Below are positions 1-9,959 of a stretch of 64,000 nt of DNA, piece after piece. Below the pieces are notes generated by a model. That model made no database searches and was not told where the DNA came from. It worked only from the letters and a program-made list of their open reading frames with translations. The DNA is from Myotis daubentonii. Its lineage: Eukaryota > Chordata > Mammalia > Chiroptera > Vespertilionidae. Numbering within the stretch: the stretch's first letter is position 1; each line of letters starts with the position of its first letter. The DNA is taken from positions 14,803,715 to 14,867,714 of the forward strand of contig NC_081844.1 in assembly GCF_963259705.1 (NCBI RefSeq). Reading direction: 5' to 3'. The translations under genes were made by a program, and so were the position numbers.

Positions 1-2
1 CA

Positions 3-54
<52 letters not shown>

Positions 55-84
55 ATTCATGAATTTTGTGCACTGGGCCTTTAG
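1..84 (+). mobile_element. HeliBat-type Helitron, 3' end only
   Basis: The window opens inside an element whose right end has the HeliBat signature: a short palindromic stem around GAATTTTGTGCAC, then GGGCC and a terminal TTAG (normally CTAG) followed by host T. A CA dinucleotide array (about 9-53) occupies its visible interior. The 5' part lies outside the window. Orientation follows from the hairpin-CTRR end being on the right. Confidence 0.7.
9..53. repeat. (CA)n microsatellite
   Basis: Uninterrupted CA dinucleotide run of about 44 bp inside the HeliBat 3' end. Confidence 0.95.
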
Positions 85-2445
85 TTAATATATAATATCC
101 TTCTTTGGAGTTTGTTTTTTATTTAAGACTTGTTTTGTTTGACACTAGTATGACGACTCCAGCTCTTTCCTAGTTACTTTTTATCTGAAATATCTTTTCC
201 ATTCTTATACTTTCAACCTATTTGTGTAGTTGGATATAAAGTGAGTCTCTTGGAGCAAGTATACAGGTGAGTCACATATCTTATCCATTCTGCTAATCTC
301 TGTATTTTGATTGGAGAGTTTAATACATTTACATAATGTATTTAGTAATTACTGATAAGGAGAAACTGCTGTCATTTGTCTATATATTTTCTATATGTTT
401 TGTAACCATTTTGTTCCTCATTTCCTCCATTACTGCCTTCTTTAGTGTTTGGTTAATTTTTTGCAGTGAGACATTTTAGTTCCCTTTTCATTTTCTTATT
501 TGTATATTCTAAATATAGTTTTATGGTTAGCATCACACTTAGCACCCAAAGTTATAACAATCCAATTTGAATTTATACCAATTTAACTTCATTAGCATAC
601 AAAAACTGTTACTATACAGCTCTGTCCCCATCTTTCTGTTATTGATTTCATAGTTTATATCTTTCTACACTATGTACCCAATAACATCAATTAATAATTT
701 TTATGCATTTGTCTTTTAAATCATGTACAAAGTAAAAAGTGGAGTTGTAAAACAAAATTACAATAACACTAGCTTTTACAATTTCCCATGTATTTACCTT
801 TATCAGAAGAAATCTTTATTTCTTCTTATGGCTTCAAAGTACTGTCTACCTTCCTTTTATTTTAACCTGAAGAACTTCCTTTAGCATTATTTGCAAGGCA
901 GGTGTAGTGGTAATGAGCTCCTTCAGCTTTTGTTTAGCAGAGAATGTCTTTATCTGGGAATTTCTCCCTCATTTTTGAGGGACAGTGTAGCCAGATATAG
1001 AATACTCAGTTTCTTTCAGGACTTTAAACATAGTGACCCACTTCCTTCTGGCCTCTAAGGTTTATGATGAGAATTTGGCTGAAAATCTAATTGAGAACCT
1101 CTAGGTTTTGCCGAATCACTTCTATCTTGGTGATGTTGAGCTTCTCTCTTTGTCTTTGACTTTTGACAGTTTGGTTACGTCTTTCAGTGTGGGTTTCTTT
1201 GAGTTTATGGTACTTGGAGTTAATGGGCTTCTTGGATTTGTAGATTTATAGTTTGCATCAAATTTGGGAATGTTTCAGCCATTAGTTCTTCAAATATTCT
1301 TTCTGCCACTTCCTCTCTTTTTTCTCCTGGGACTTCCATATGTATATATTGGTCCATTTGCTGATATTCCTTAAGTTTCTTATACTGTGTTCACTTTTTC
1401 TTCTTTCTGTTCTTCAGATGATCATTTCAGTCATCCTATCTTTAAATTCACTGCTTCTTTTGATATTTCATGTCTGATTTTAAACCCTTTCATTGTACTT
1501 TTCATTTTCCTTATTCTATTTTTCAGCACCAGAATTTCTTTTTGGTTCCTTTTTATAATTTCTATCTCCTTATCAATATTCTCATTTAGTTCACATATTG
1601 TTTTTTGTCTTTTTCCGTAACTCCCTTTAGCTCTTTGAACGTATTTAAAAGTTGACTTAAAGGCTTTTCCTAGTAAGTCTGACATCTGCACTTCCTTGGG
1701 TATATTTTCTGTTAACTTAGTTTGTGCCTTTGGCTATACTTTGGACTATATTTTCCTACTTCTTTGTATATCTACAAGTGCTTGTTGTAAAGTAAACAAT
1801 CAAATCTTATAAAAGGTAGTAACTATGAAAATCATATTCTCCTCCTGTCCCAGAGTTTGCTTTCTTTCTGATTCTTATAGGATGTCTCTATGCCAAGATC
1901 AGCCTAAGGTGAAAGCTTAATGCCTTCTCATATCTTTTCTGAGCCTGTGCATTCCTCTAGGCATATGTGATGGCTCCTAAATTTCCCTATAGTCATAGTT
2001 TTGAAATGTCCAAAAGTTCTTTAAGTAACCTGGAAATTGCTGCAGCTGATGGGGTTAGAACAATGGCAGCCAGCTTCCATGCCCATGCCTCAGCAATCAG
2101 AGCTGCAATCCACAACTAGAACACAAAATTCTGACATTTTGGGAGACAAAGTCCTTTTACCTATCCTAGCTGCAGCAAATAGCACCAAAAACACAGGTTG
2201 TCATCTCCACAGCTGCCTGCAACAGGGCTGAGAGTGAGGAATGGATAGCCACACTACACTGATGGCTAAAATTTACCAAAATGAACTGCAATTTACCAAC
2301 CTAGCTGTCCCCTGGAAGTTTCAGTATTCAAATAACTCTAGAGTTCCAAAATATTTATCTCACTCAGTTTCTGCAAATACTATTGTTGTCTAGGTGTAGA
2401 CATAGATTCCTCATGTTTCCTACTCCATCATCTTTTTCACATCAC
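85..2445 (-). mobile_element. Old L1 (L1M-type), 5' UTR, ORF1 and start of ORF2
   Basis: Read on the minus strand, this is an old L1 in normal order. Its 5' end is near 2437, with a degenerate AAGATGATGGAGTAGG that resembles the usual L1 YY1-type start. A 5' UTR follows to about 1692, then an ORF1 remnant (1691 to about 855), a spacer, and an ORF2 endonuclease-like stretch running into the Helitron at 85. Frames are broken by stops and small indels throughout. The left end is cut by the Helitron or the window edge. The subfamily is inferred from pattern only. Confidence 0.6.
855..1691 (-). pseudogene. L1 ORF1 remnant (ORF1p)
   Basis: L1 ORF1p is the RNA-binding trimeric coat protein needed for L1 retrotransposition. 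The best frame (1431-1691, 86 codons) begins MQMSDLLGKAF and then has a lysine- and glutamate-rich heptad-like stretch with the segment DKEIEIIKRNQKEILVLK, typical of the ORF1p coiled coil. Further along the minus strand, degraded pieces of the C-terminal domain can be followed to about 855 (for example KELITTTPALQIMLKEVL). Stops and frameshifts separate these pieces, so the frame is dead. Identification rests on family resemblance seen by eye. Confidence 0.6.
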
Positions 2446-4168
2446 TCTTAAAGGGACATTTCTATCATTAAATGCCTATATTAGAAAAGAAAATATCTCA
2501 AATTAATGACTTCAGCTTAAGAAAAAGGACAAATTAAATCTAAAGTAGGCAAAAGAAATACTAAAGATCAAAGAAGAAAACAATGAAATAGAACATTACA
2601 CCAAATCAATGAAACCAAAAGCTGGTTTTTTGAGAGAAGAATAAAAATTATAAACCTCTAGCTAGACTGATCAGGAAAAAATATAGAAATACAAAATTAC
2701 CTATGGAGGGTTATCTCTTTTCCGCATCCAGCGCAGCTAGAGAGCAGTCCAGTTCCTGAGTAGGGGTGGCTGGGGATTGAGAAAATGAAAGAAAGAGACA
2801 GACACAGAGATGGAAGAAAAAAGCTAGGGCCAGGTGGGACCGCTGCCCTCTTCTGATGGAGAGACAGGGAACCAGCACTGATACAGCATGTTTATTTTAT
2901 ACCCCAAATGCCAGGAAGTTTCACCAAAGGTCAAGACAAAGGAGATTGTGCATTCTTGGGTGGGCCAGAGTCATATTCATTCCTGGTGCTTGGCTGGATT
3001 TACATAATAAAACCCACTCGCAGGCACCTGGGCAAAAATGAAGGTCACGCTGAGAATACTTCTGCCTTTTTGGTAAGAAGTGTTTCCAGGACATGACTTT
3101 GCCTATCGCCCTGGATTCAGCTGACAATTTATTAAAGAAATGCCCATGTGCCTTCCCAGGGGCTCTCTACAATTACCACTATCAGATACGAAAGAGTTGA
3201 TTCTACACACACTAAATTTGACAAGTTGGATGAAATAGATAAATTTTTGAAATACAAAAACCATCAAAACTTACTCAAGAAAAAGTAGCTAATCTAAATA
3301 GCTCCATGTCTAACAAAGACATTTAATTTATAATTAAAAACCTCTCAAAAAAAAAAAAAAACAACTCCAGACCCAAATGACTGCATTGATTAATTGTACC
3401 AAATATTTAAGAAAGAAATAATACCAATTCCACACACTCTCAGAAAGCAGAAACAAAGTGAATACTTTCCAATGTTTATGAGGCCACATAACCCCAATAC
3501 TAAAGCCAGACAAAAACATTACAAGAAAAGAAATCTACAGACCAATATTTCTCATAATCATAGATGCAAAATTCCAGTACAAATGTTAACTAATCATGTT
3601 GAATACTATACGAAAAAAAATAACTCATCATGACCACCCAGCATTTTTAAAATTCACAAAACAATCTATTCAATTTCCATATTATAAACTAAAAATTAAA
3701 AATCATATGATTATCTCAATCAACATAAAAAAAGCATTTTTCAAAAACCCACATCAATTTTTTTTAAAAGTTCTTAAAATACTAGATTTAAAAGGACCCT
3801 GATAAAGGGTTCCTTAACAGCCTGTACTGAACATCAGACTTAATGGTTTGATTGAAAAAACTAAACACTTTACACCTAAAGATCAAAAGGCAAAGATTTC
3901 CACTCCCATCACTGGCTGGAGCCTTCTGTTCAACATCGTATAAAAGGCTCCAACCACTGCAATTGGGCAAGAGAAAAAAAAAAGAAACAAAAGCATCCAG
4001 ATTAAAAAGGAAAAATGTAAAACTGTCTTTATTTGTAATCAACATGATCATCTACGTAGAAAATCTTATGAAATCTAAAAACAAAAAAAAAATTAAAGGT
4101 GACTACAACCAATAAGTGAATTTAGTAAGGATGCAGGATTTAAAATCAATCTATAAAAAACAATTTTA
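2446..4168 (+). mobile_element. Old L1 ORF2 fragment (RT region), split by an LTR
   Basis: From 2446 the plus strand matches the L1 ORF2 pattern (a region equivalent to IKETKSWFFE...INLL). It stops at 2701, where a solo LTR is inserted, and resumes at 3172 in register with ORF2 sequence (TTAATTTATAATTAAAAACC, then a polymerase-like stretch). It continues to 4168, where a Ves SINE interrupts it. All frames are broken. The junction with the minus-strand L1 on the left makes a head-to-head pair. Confidence 0.6.
2702..3171 (-). mobile_element. Solo LTR, ERV2/betaretrovirus-like
   Basis: A 470-bp block splits an L1 ORF2 remnant and is flanked by 6-bp direct repeats ATTACC (2696-2701 and 3172-3177). 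On the minus strand it begins TGTAGAGAGCC and ends near CCTCCATA, close to the TG...CA LTR rule if the last CA has mutated. An AT-rich TATAAAATAAAC (around 2890-2900) could provide both TATA and polyadenylation signals. No internal retroviral genes are present, so this is a solo LTR. The 6-bp duplication favours class II (ERV2); the class is an inference. Confidence 0.6.
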
Positions 4169-4393
4169 GCCCTATCGGGTTTAGCTCAGTGGATAGAACA
4201 TTGGCCTGAAGACCAAAGGGTCTCAGGTTTGATTCTGGTCAGGTGCATGTACCTCAGTTGTAGGCTCCTTCCCAGCTTGGGCCCTGGGCAGGGCATGTGC
4301 AGGAGGCAACCAATAGATGTGTTTCTCTCACACTGATATTTCTCTTTGTCTTTCCTTCTCTCTAAAAATCAATGGAAAAATATCCTCAGGTAA
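4169..4393 (+). mobile_element. Ves SINE
   Basis: A tRNA-derived SINE with an A-box-like TTAGCTCAGTGGATAGA and B-box-like GGTTTGATTCTGG, then the Ves body ending in a CTCTCTCT tract and AATCAATGGAAA. The 11-bp duplication AAACAATTTTA lies at 4158-4168 and at 4786-4796. The insertion therefore includes the long purine microsatellite that follows. Confidence 0.88.
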
Positions 4394-4486
4394 AGAAAGG
4401 AAGAAAGGAAGAAAGGAAGAAAGGAAGAAAGGAAGGAAGGAAGGAAGGAAGGAAGGAAGGAAGGAAGGAAGGAAGGAAGGAAGGAA

Positions 4487-4551
<65 letters not shown>

Positions 4552-4666
4552 GAAAAGAAAATAAAAGAAAAGAAAAGAAAAGGAAAAGAAAAGAAAAGAA
4601 AAGAAAAGAAAAGAAAAGAAAAGAAAAGAAGGAAGAAAGGAAGGAAGGAAGGAAGGAAGGAAGGAA

Positions 4667-4731
<65 letters not shown>

Positions 4732-4752
4732 GAAGAAAGGAAGAAAAAAGGA
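4394..4752. repeat. Purine microsatellite (GGAA/GAAA/AAAAG)n
   Basis: About 350 bp in which the plus strand is entirely A and G. Blocks run in order: mixed GAAGG, GGAA, GAAA, AAAAG, then GGAA and GAAA again. It lies within the 3' tail of the Ves SINE and is bounded on the right by a small palindrome (CCATCAATTGATGG) and the SINE's right target duplication. Open frames across it encode only low-complexity Lys/Arg/Glu (plus) or Phe/Leu/Ser (minus) and are not genes. Confidence 0.95.
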
Positions 4753-4786
4753 AACCATCAATTGATGGCTGCCCCTTAAAAAAAGA

Positions 4787-5165
4787 AACAATTTTATCCC
4801 TATGCACTAATGAAGAATCATTAGAAATAGAAAAGTGTTAAACACCATTTACAATAGCATTAAAATTATTAAAATACTTAAGGAAAACCTGACAAAAGAT
4901 AATGCAATATCTATACACTAAAAACTACAAAACATTGATGAAAGATAATAAAAAAAAACACCAAAATAAATGGAACGATGTGCCTTGTCCATGGGTAAAA
5001 AAAAACCTCAATATTGGTAAGATGTGATTATTTTTCCTCATATTGGTCTATAGAATCAATGAAATCCCAATCAAAACTCCAGCAGATTTTTATTGAAATT
5101 TATGAACAACTCAAAAATTCATATAAAAATACAAAGGTCCTAAAATAGACAAAATGATAGTCTGG
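4787..5165 (+). mobile_element. Old L1 ORF2 fragment, continued
   Basis: Continuation of the sense L1 ORF2 remnant after the SINE insertion, with typical phrases such as AATCAATGAAATCCCAATCAA. Multiple stops. It ends where an inverted L1 piece begins. Confidence 0.6.
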
Positions 5166-5440
5166 ACAGTTATCTTTTTGAAAATAATTTTAATTACAAA
5201 TTAAATTTCTTTGTTAGGCATACAGTTATGCAAGTTAACTATTTCTTCTTGAGTAAATTGTGATAGTTTCTGTCTTTCAAGTAATTTTTCCATTTCATCT
5301 AAGTTGTCAAATTTATTACCTGTAGAATCAACTGTTTCACATCTGATATTGGTACTTTTGTATCTCTCCATTTTTTCTCATTTGTGTAACCAGAAGCTTA
5401 CCAATTGTATTCTTTCAAGGAACCAATTTTAGAAATTAAG
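5166..5440 (-). mobile_element. Inverted L1 ORF2 fragment
   Basis: Reverse-complementing this block gives L1 ORF2 sequence homologous to 3177-3340 of the same window (for example GACAACTTAGATGAAATGG against GACAAGTTGGATGAAATAG). It is flanked by sense L1 on both sides. It may be a separate inserted L1 fragment or part of an inversion made during insertion. Confidence 0.55.
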
Positions 5441-5885
5441 AGTAAATTTGGAGGTCTAAAACTAAATAATTTCAAGACTAGGTAAAAGCTACAGCAAATA
5501 AGACAGTGCAGTACTAGTGCAAACATAGACAAATAGGTCAATAAAACAGAATAGAGTCTAAAAATAGACCCATGTTATCTTCAGACAAATTTGACAAAGG
5601 AGCAAACACAGTTCACACGAAAAAAGAAAGGAATCTTTTCAACAAATGGTGCTAAAATAATTATATATCCATATGCAAAAAAAACTTCAGTACATATCTC
5701 AAACTATGTACAAAAGTTAGCGTAAGATGGATCATACATATAAAATGTAAAAACTAAAGCTATAAAACTTCTAGATACCATAGGAGCATACCTCTGTGAC
5801 ACTGGATTAGGCAAAGATTTCATATCTATCTATAACAATAAGAAGTTTATACATAAAATTAAAAATTGATAACTTGGACTTCTAA
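5441..5885 (+). mobile_element. Old L1 ORF2 fragment (C-terminal part)
   Basis: Sense L1 ORF2 pattern (AGACAAATAGGTCAATAAAACAGAATAGAG and TTCAACAAATGGTGCT regions). It breaks at about 5885 in the phrase that in L1 runs from AACTTGGACTTC into the CTCTTCAAAAGAC found at 6440, so about 550 bp have been inserted. Confidence 0.6.
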
Positions 5886-6438
5886 ATTTTACAATGCCTG
5901 TGTATCAATTACATTTTCATTTTCTATATGGTATGATATTTCTTTTGGGAGTCTTGCTGGCTGGGGAGAGACTGCCCCTCCCAGCGTTAACTAATTCCTA
6001 GAGACACTGAACTTGTCAGTGAGCCCACCTTTGGTATATAATTCAATCAATCCCAATCCATAATCCCAACCTCCTCCTTTATCTAGTACCAAGCCAGTAT
6101 CTCCTTTGTCCTAAATCAACCTAGTTACCAGATAACTAAGGACAGCACCTACACCCCAAAACCTGCTGAAATTATTCAAACCAGCCAATCCTGAACTATC
6201 TACCCTGCCTTGCCTTTCCCACAGAAACTGCCGCTTTCAGGCCTTAGCCTATGTCTTCCCCTCATTCTTTTCTGTCCCCTAACTGACCCAGTGCTCCCCC
6301 TGTGGCCCTGCGTGGTGGGCTGTGCCTCTCACTCTAGGGGACCTGCAAATAACATTAAACGTTTCCTTCAATGCCAGTGACCTCTCATGTTGTCACTCAG
6401 TTGTCTTTATAAATTAAAACCTGGGGACTAATCAACCT
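5886..6438 (+). mobile_element. LTR-like insertion in L1, unclassified
   Basis: A foreign block separates two collinear pieces of L1 ORF2. It has LTR-like features: a TATA-like GGTATATAATTC near 6035, a C-rich middle, and an AATAACATTAAACG polyadenylation-like site near 6350. Exact TG/CA ends and a target duplication were not found, so both the class and the boundaries are uncertain. Confidence 0.35.
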
Positions 6439-6780
6439 GCTCTTCAAAAGACTATGTTAAGAAAATGAAAAGAACAACCACAAGAGAGTGAGACAATATT
6501 TCAAAGCACACATCTAACTTAAAACAAAATTTTTAAAAGTCTGCAAACCCAATAATAATAATAAAAGAACAGTTTTATTAGCCAACAATTTGAATAAACA
6601 CTTCACAAGAGAAGATATATGGAGTGCAAATGAACACATGAAAAGATGCTCAATATCATTAGTGATTAGGGAAATGCAAATTAAAACCACAATAAGGTAT
6701 CACCACACTGATTTTAGAATTGCTAAAATTAGACAGACTGACTATACCAAGCTCTACTGGGTTCTCAAAGTAAATATCAA
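6439..6780 (+). mobile_element. Old L1 ORF2 fragment, continued
   Basis: Sense L1 ORF2 3' part (CTCTTCAAAAGAC and GAAATGCAAATTAAAACCAC phrases), decayed. It ends near a C homopolymer at about 6791-6803. Confidence 0.55.
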
Positions 6781-6784
6781 ATTT

Positions 6785-7345
6785 TTAAAATCCCCCCCCC
6801 CCCAGGCTTCCAGCAGGGGAAGGTAAAGAACCATTTTAAATATGCCAGGCAATTCGTCCTAACAAGGCCTGCCCTCAGGAGATATTAGTTAACCAGAGCC
6901 TAACTGACCTGACCCAGGGAAGTGCCCACCTCCAGACCACTGCAGCAGCCTGCTCTCACCTGAGTGGGTACAAAAAGGCTGAGACATGTGTGAAGTTCAG
7001 AGACACAGGCTCACTAACAGACTGTGACCTGACCACAGGACTGCAGAACGCTTCCCCTCCCCAACACATCATCACCATATCACCAAAGGCTACTTACAAC
7101 TGTGCCTTTTACCTGATATATCACATCCAGCTATCAAAAATAAAAAATTACAAGTGATATCAAAAGACAAGCACACAATCTGAAGAGACAGAGCAAGAAT
7201 AAAGACCAGATGTGGCAGAGATGTTGGAATTATCAGACTGGGAATTTAAACCAACTATGATGAATATGCTAAAGGCTCTGATAGATAAAATAGACATTAC
7301 GCAAGAACAGATAGTCAATGTAAGCAGAGATAGAAATCCTAAGGA
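6785..7345 (+). mobile_element. Old L1 5' UTR/ORF1 segment
   Basis: Pattern of an L1M 5' region: GGCTACTTACAACTGTGCC, then ORF1 N-terminal sequence (TTGGAATTATCAGACTGGG, AATATGCTAAAGGCTCTGA). It passes directly into L1 3' UTR-like sequence at about 7345, so most of the ORFs are missing. Broken frames. Confidence 0.55.
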
Positions 7346-7377
7346 CAAAGTATAGTATAGCATGCAATGGAATACTA

Positions 7378-7719
7378 TCCTATATAATAAAGAGGTAATA
7401 TGCAAATTAACCCTCACGCCTTCACAAGATGGCTGCCTACAACCAGGCTGGCAGGGCGGTTAGTGAGGGCTGACCAAACGACTGAACAAGCAGGCTGCAT
7501 GGGGCAACCAGGCAGGCAGGCAGGTGAGCGATTAGGAGCCAGTGGTCCAGGATTGTGAGAGGAATGTCCAACTGCCGGTTTAGGCCCGGTTTAGGCCCAA
7601 TTGGGCCTAAACCAGCAGTCGGACATCCCCCAAGGGGTCCCAGATTGGAGAGGGTGCAGGCTGAGCTGAGGGGACCCCCCCCCCCACCATTGCGTGAATT
7701 TCGTGCACCAGGCCTCTGG
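7378..7719 (+). mobile_element. HeliBat non-autonomous Helitron
   Basis: It starts TCCTATATAATAAAGAGG, the HeliBat 5' end that normally reads into TAATATGCAAATTRACC, and ends with a stem around GTGAATTTCGTGCACCAGG followed by CTGG, a CTRR terminus. There is no target duplication, as expected for Helitrons. It interrupts an L1 3' UTR. An internal imperfect palindrome occupies 7566-7624. No protein-coding content was seen. Confidence 0.8.
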
Positions 7720-8026
7720 AGTAGCTATAATTAATGAGTGAATGATTCATCTCACAATATGGAAAATCTCAAAATAATTATGCTGAGTAAAAGAAGGCAG
7801 ATAAAAAAGGAGTACATAATGTATGATTCCACTTACTGGTATATGAAGCTACAGAAAATGCAAATTACTGTATAGTGACAGAAAGAAGATCAATGGTTGC
7901 CTGTGAAGGTGGGGCAGGAGGCAGGACTTTCCAAGAGAAATGAAGAAATTTTGGAATGATGGGTATCTTGATTGTGGTGATGATTTTACTGGAATAAACA
8001 TATATCAAAACTTATTAAATTATATT

Positions 8027-8230
8027 GCCCTGACCAGTTTGGCTCAGTGGATAGAGCGTCGGCCTGTGGACTGAAGGATCCCAGGTTTGATTCTGGTCAA
8101 GGGCATGTACCTTGATTGTGGACATATCCCCAGTAGGGAGTGTACAGGAGGAGGCTGATAGATGTTTCTCTCTCATCAATGTTTCTAACTCTCTATCCCT
8201 CACCTTCTTCCTTTCTCCCTGTAAAAAATC

Positions 8231-8282
<52 letters not shown>

Positions 8283-8290
8283 TTAAAAAC
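8027..8290 (+). mobile_element. Ves SINE with (TA)n tail
   Basis: tRNA-like head TTTGGCTCAGTGGATAGAG and B-box GGTTTGATTCTGG, body ending in a CTCTCT region, and a tail of about 46 bp of TA dinucleotides (8234-8279). Target duplication ACTTATTAAATTATAT on the left, ACTTACTAAATTATAT on the right (8293-8308). Inserted in an L1 3' UTR. Confidence 0.9.
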
Positions 8291-8730
8291 AAACTTACTA
8301 AATTATATACTTTAAATATGCAGACTTCAATGTATATAAAAATGTATATACAATGTATATACAATGCTCATGGGGGAGCATTTATATAAAAATCCAGATT
8401 TTTAGGTGCTCTTGAAAAATTAGCCAAGTGCCCACATGGTAACAAGTAGCTACAGCCAGCCTTATACTTTGGTTTGCCACAGACCCAATCCTTCCCTATT
8501 TTTCTCACATATATTCTATTTTCTTCATTCATTATCATCTTGATCTCCACAGACATCTCAGTGTTTGAACCCTAGACTGTCTTTGTATTTTTCGCATTAT
8601 CATAGTGTCTGAAACATTGTAAACATTGAGCTAAGTTGGGTTGCTCCCCTTATGATAAAGAACTATTAATTCACAAGCAAAGCCAAAAATTCTTATTTTT
8701 AAATCTCCTCGATGAAAAAGTAATATGCAT

Positions 8731-8940
8731 CACCTGACCGGCATGGCTCAGTGGTTGAGCATCAACCTATGAACCAGGCGGTCACAGTTCGATTCCCAGT
8801 CAGGGCACATGCCTGGCTTACAGGCTCAATCCCCAGTAGGGGCCATACAGGAGGCAGCCAATCAATGATCCTCTCTCAACATTGATGTTTCTATCTCTCC
8901 CTCTCCCTTTCTCTCTGAAATCAATAAAAATAAATTTTTA
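8731..8940 (+). mobile_element. Ves SINE
   Basis: ACCTGACCGGCATGGCTCAG head and B-box AGTTCGATTCCC, ending CTCTGAAATCAATAAAAA. The head has the GTTGAGCATCAACCTATGAA variant, a different Ves subfamily from the GATAGAGCGTCGGCCTG type. Flanking AAGTAA repeats suggest a degraded duplication. Confidence 0.88.
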
Positions 8941-8942
8941 AA

Positions 8943-9900
8943 GTAACATCTCATTTATTGATGGAAATGCAAAATGACACAGACACTTTGGAAGACAGTT
9001 TGACAGTTTCTTACCATAAGTAACAGGAAGTGTGCTCCCAGGTATTCACCCAGCCGATCTGTACACTTATACCCGCACAAAGCCTGCAGGTGGATGTTTA
9101 CAGCAGCTTTAGTCATAATCACAAAAAATGGGAGCAAGCAAGATGTCCTTCAACAGACAAGTGGATGAGCAAACTCTGGTGCATCCACACAATGGAATCT
9201 TCCGTGACTTTTATTTTTAATGAACTATCAAGCTGCAAAAAGACATTGAGGAATTTCAAATGCATATTGGTATGTGAAAGAAGGCTGTCTGATTCCAATT
9301 ATATGACATTCTGCAAAAGGCAAAACTATGAGATGATTAAAAATATGTATTTTTCAGGGTTCAGAGGGAAGGAGAGAGGATTAAATAGATGAACCACACC
9401 TATTTAGAGCAGATAAAAATGTGTGATATTTTCATGGTGAATAGGTGACACTATGCATTGGTCAAAACCCATGGAACTTTATAGCACAGTGAACCTTGAT
9501 GCATGCAAACTTAAAAATCATTTAGGAGTTGGAGGGTACCAGAATGGAATGCATAATCTAACTATATTACAAATGTATGAAACAACCTCATTGAAGGGGT
9601 TGGGGGAAAGATGCTGACAGAACAGACTTTGGCAATAAAAGGAGTCTGTAAGATGAAAAGCAAAAGAAAATGTATATAAGCACTGTACTCTAGTTGATTA
9701 AGTTGTGCCCCAAGAGGTATAGGGTAACCATGTTGATGCCACTATAAATGTATACTAGAATCAACCAATTAAATAAGTGGATGGCAGATAGCGGAGTGGG
9801 AGGTTACAGATAATAAAGGGAAGGAGGTTAGAATGGAAACAGAGTTGGAGGTATCAGTATGAATGTATGTTTAGCTTCATGTAGATACAAATGATTATAT
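8943..9900 (+). mobile_element. Old L1 ORF2 end and 3' UTR
   Basis: Sense L1 pattern: ORF2 C-terminal phrases (GATGTTTACAGCAGCTTTA, GATGTCCTTCAACAGACAAG, CACAATGGAATC), followed by a 3' UTR with GTCAAAACCCATGGAACTT and GTGAACCTTGATGCATGC. Decayed, with no usable frame. Confidence 0.6.
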
Positions 9901-9959
9901 GTGTATATATACGTGTAGATATGTGTATATAACAGGTCAGTATATGCATTTTTTTTTTT

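Larger units (their letters stand above)
7345..8360 (+). mobile_element. L1 3' UTR, split by a HeliBat and a Ves SINE
   Basis: L1M 3' phrases (GCAATGGAATACTATC, AGATCAATGGTTGCCTG, CAAAACTTATTAAATTATA, ACTTTAAATATG) are collinear once the HeliBat at 7378-7719 and the Ves SINE at 8027-8290 are removed. Confidence 0.6.

Noticed and set aside
4317..4841. 174-codon plus-strand and overlapping minus-strand frames
   Set aside because: They translate a purine microsatellite into low-complexity Lys/Arg/Glu or Phe/Leu/Ser and lie within a SINE tail.
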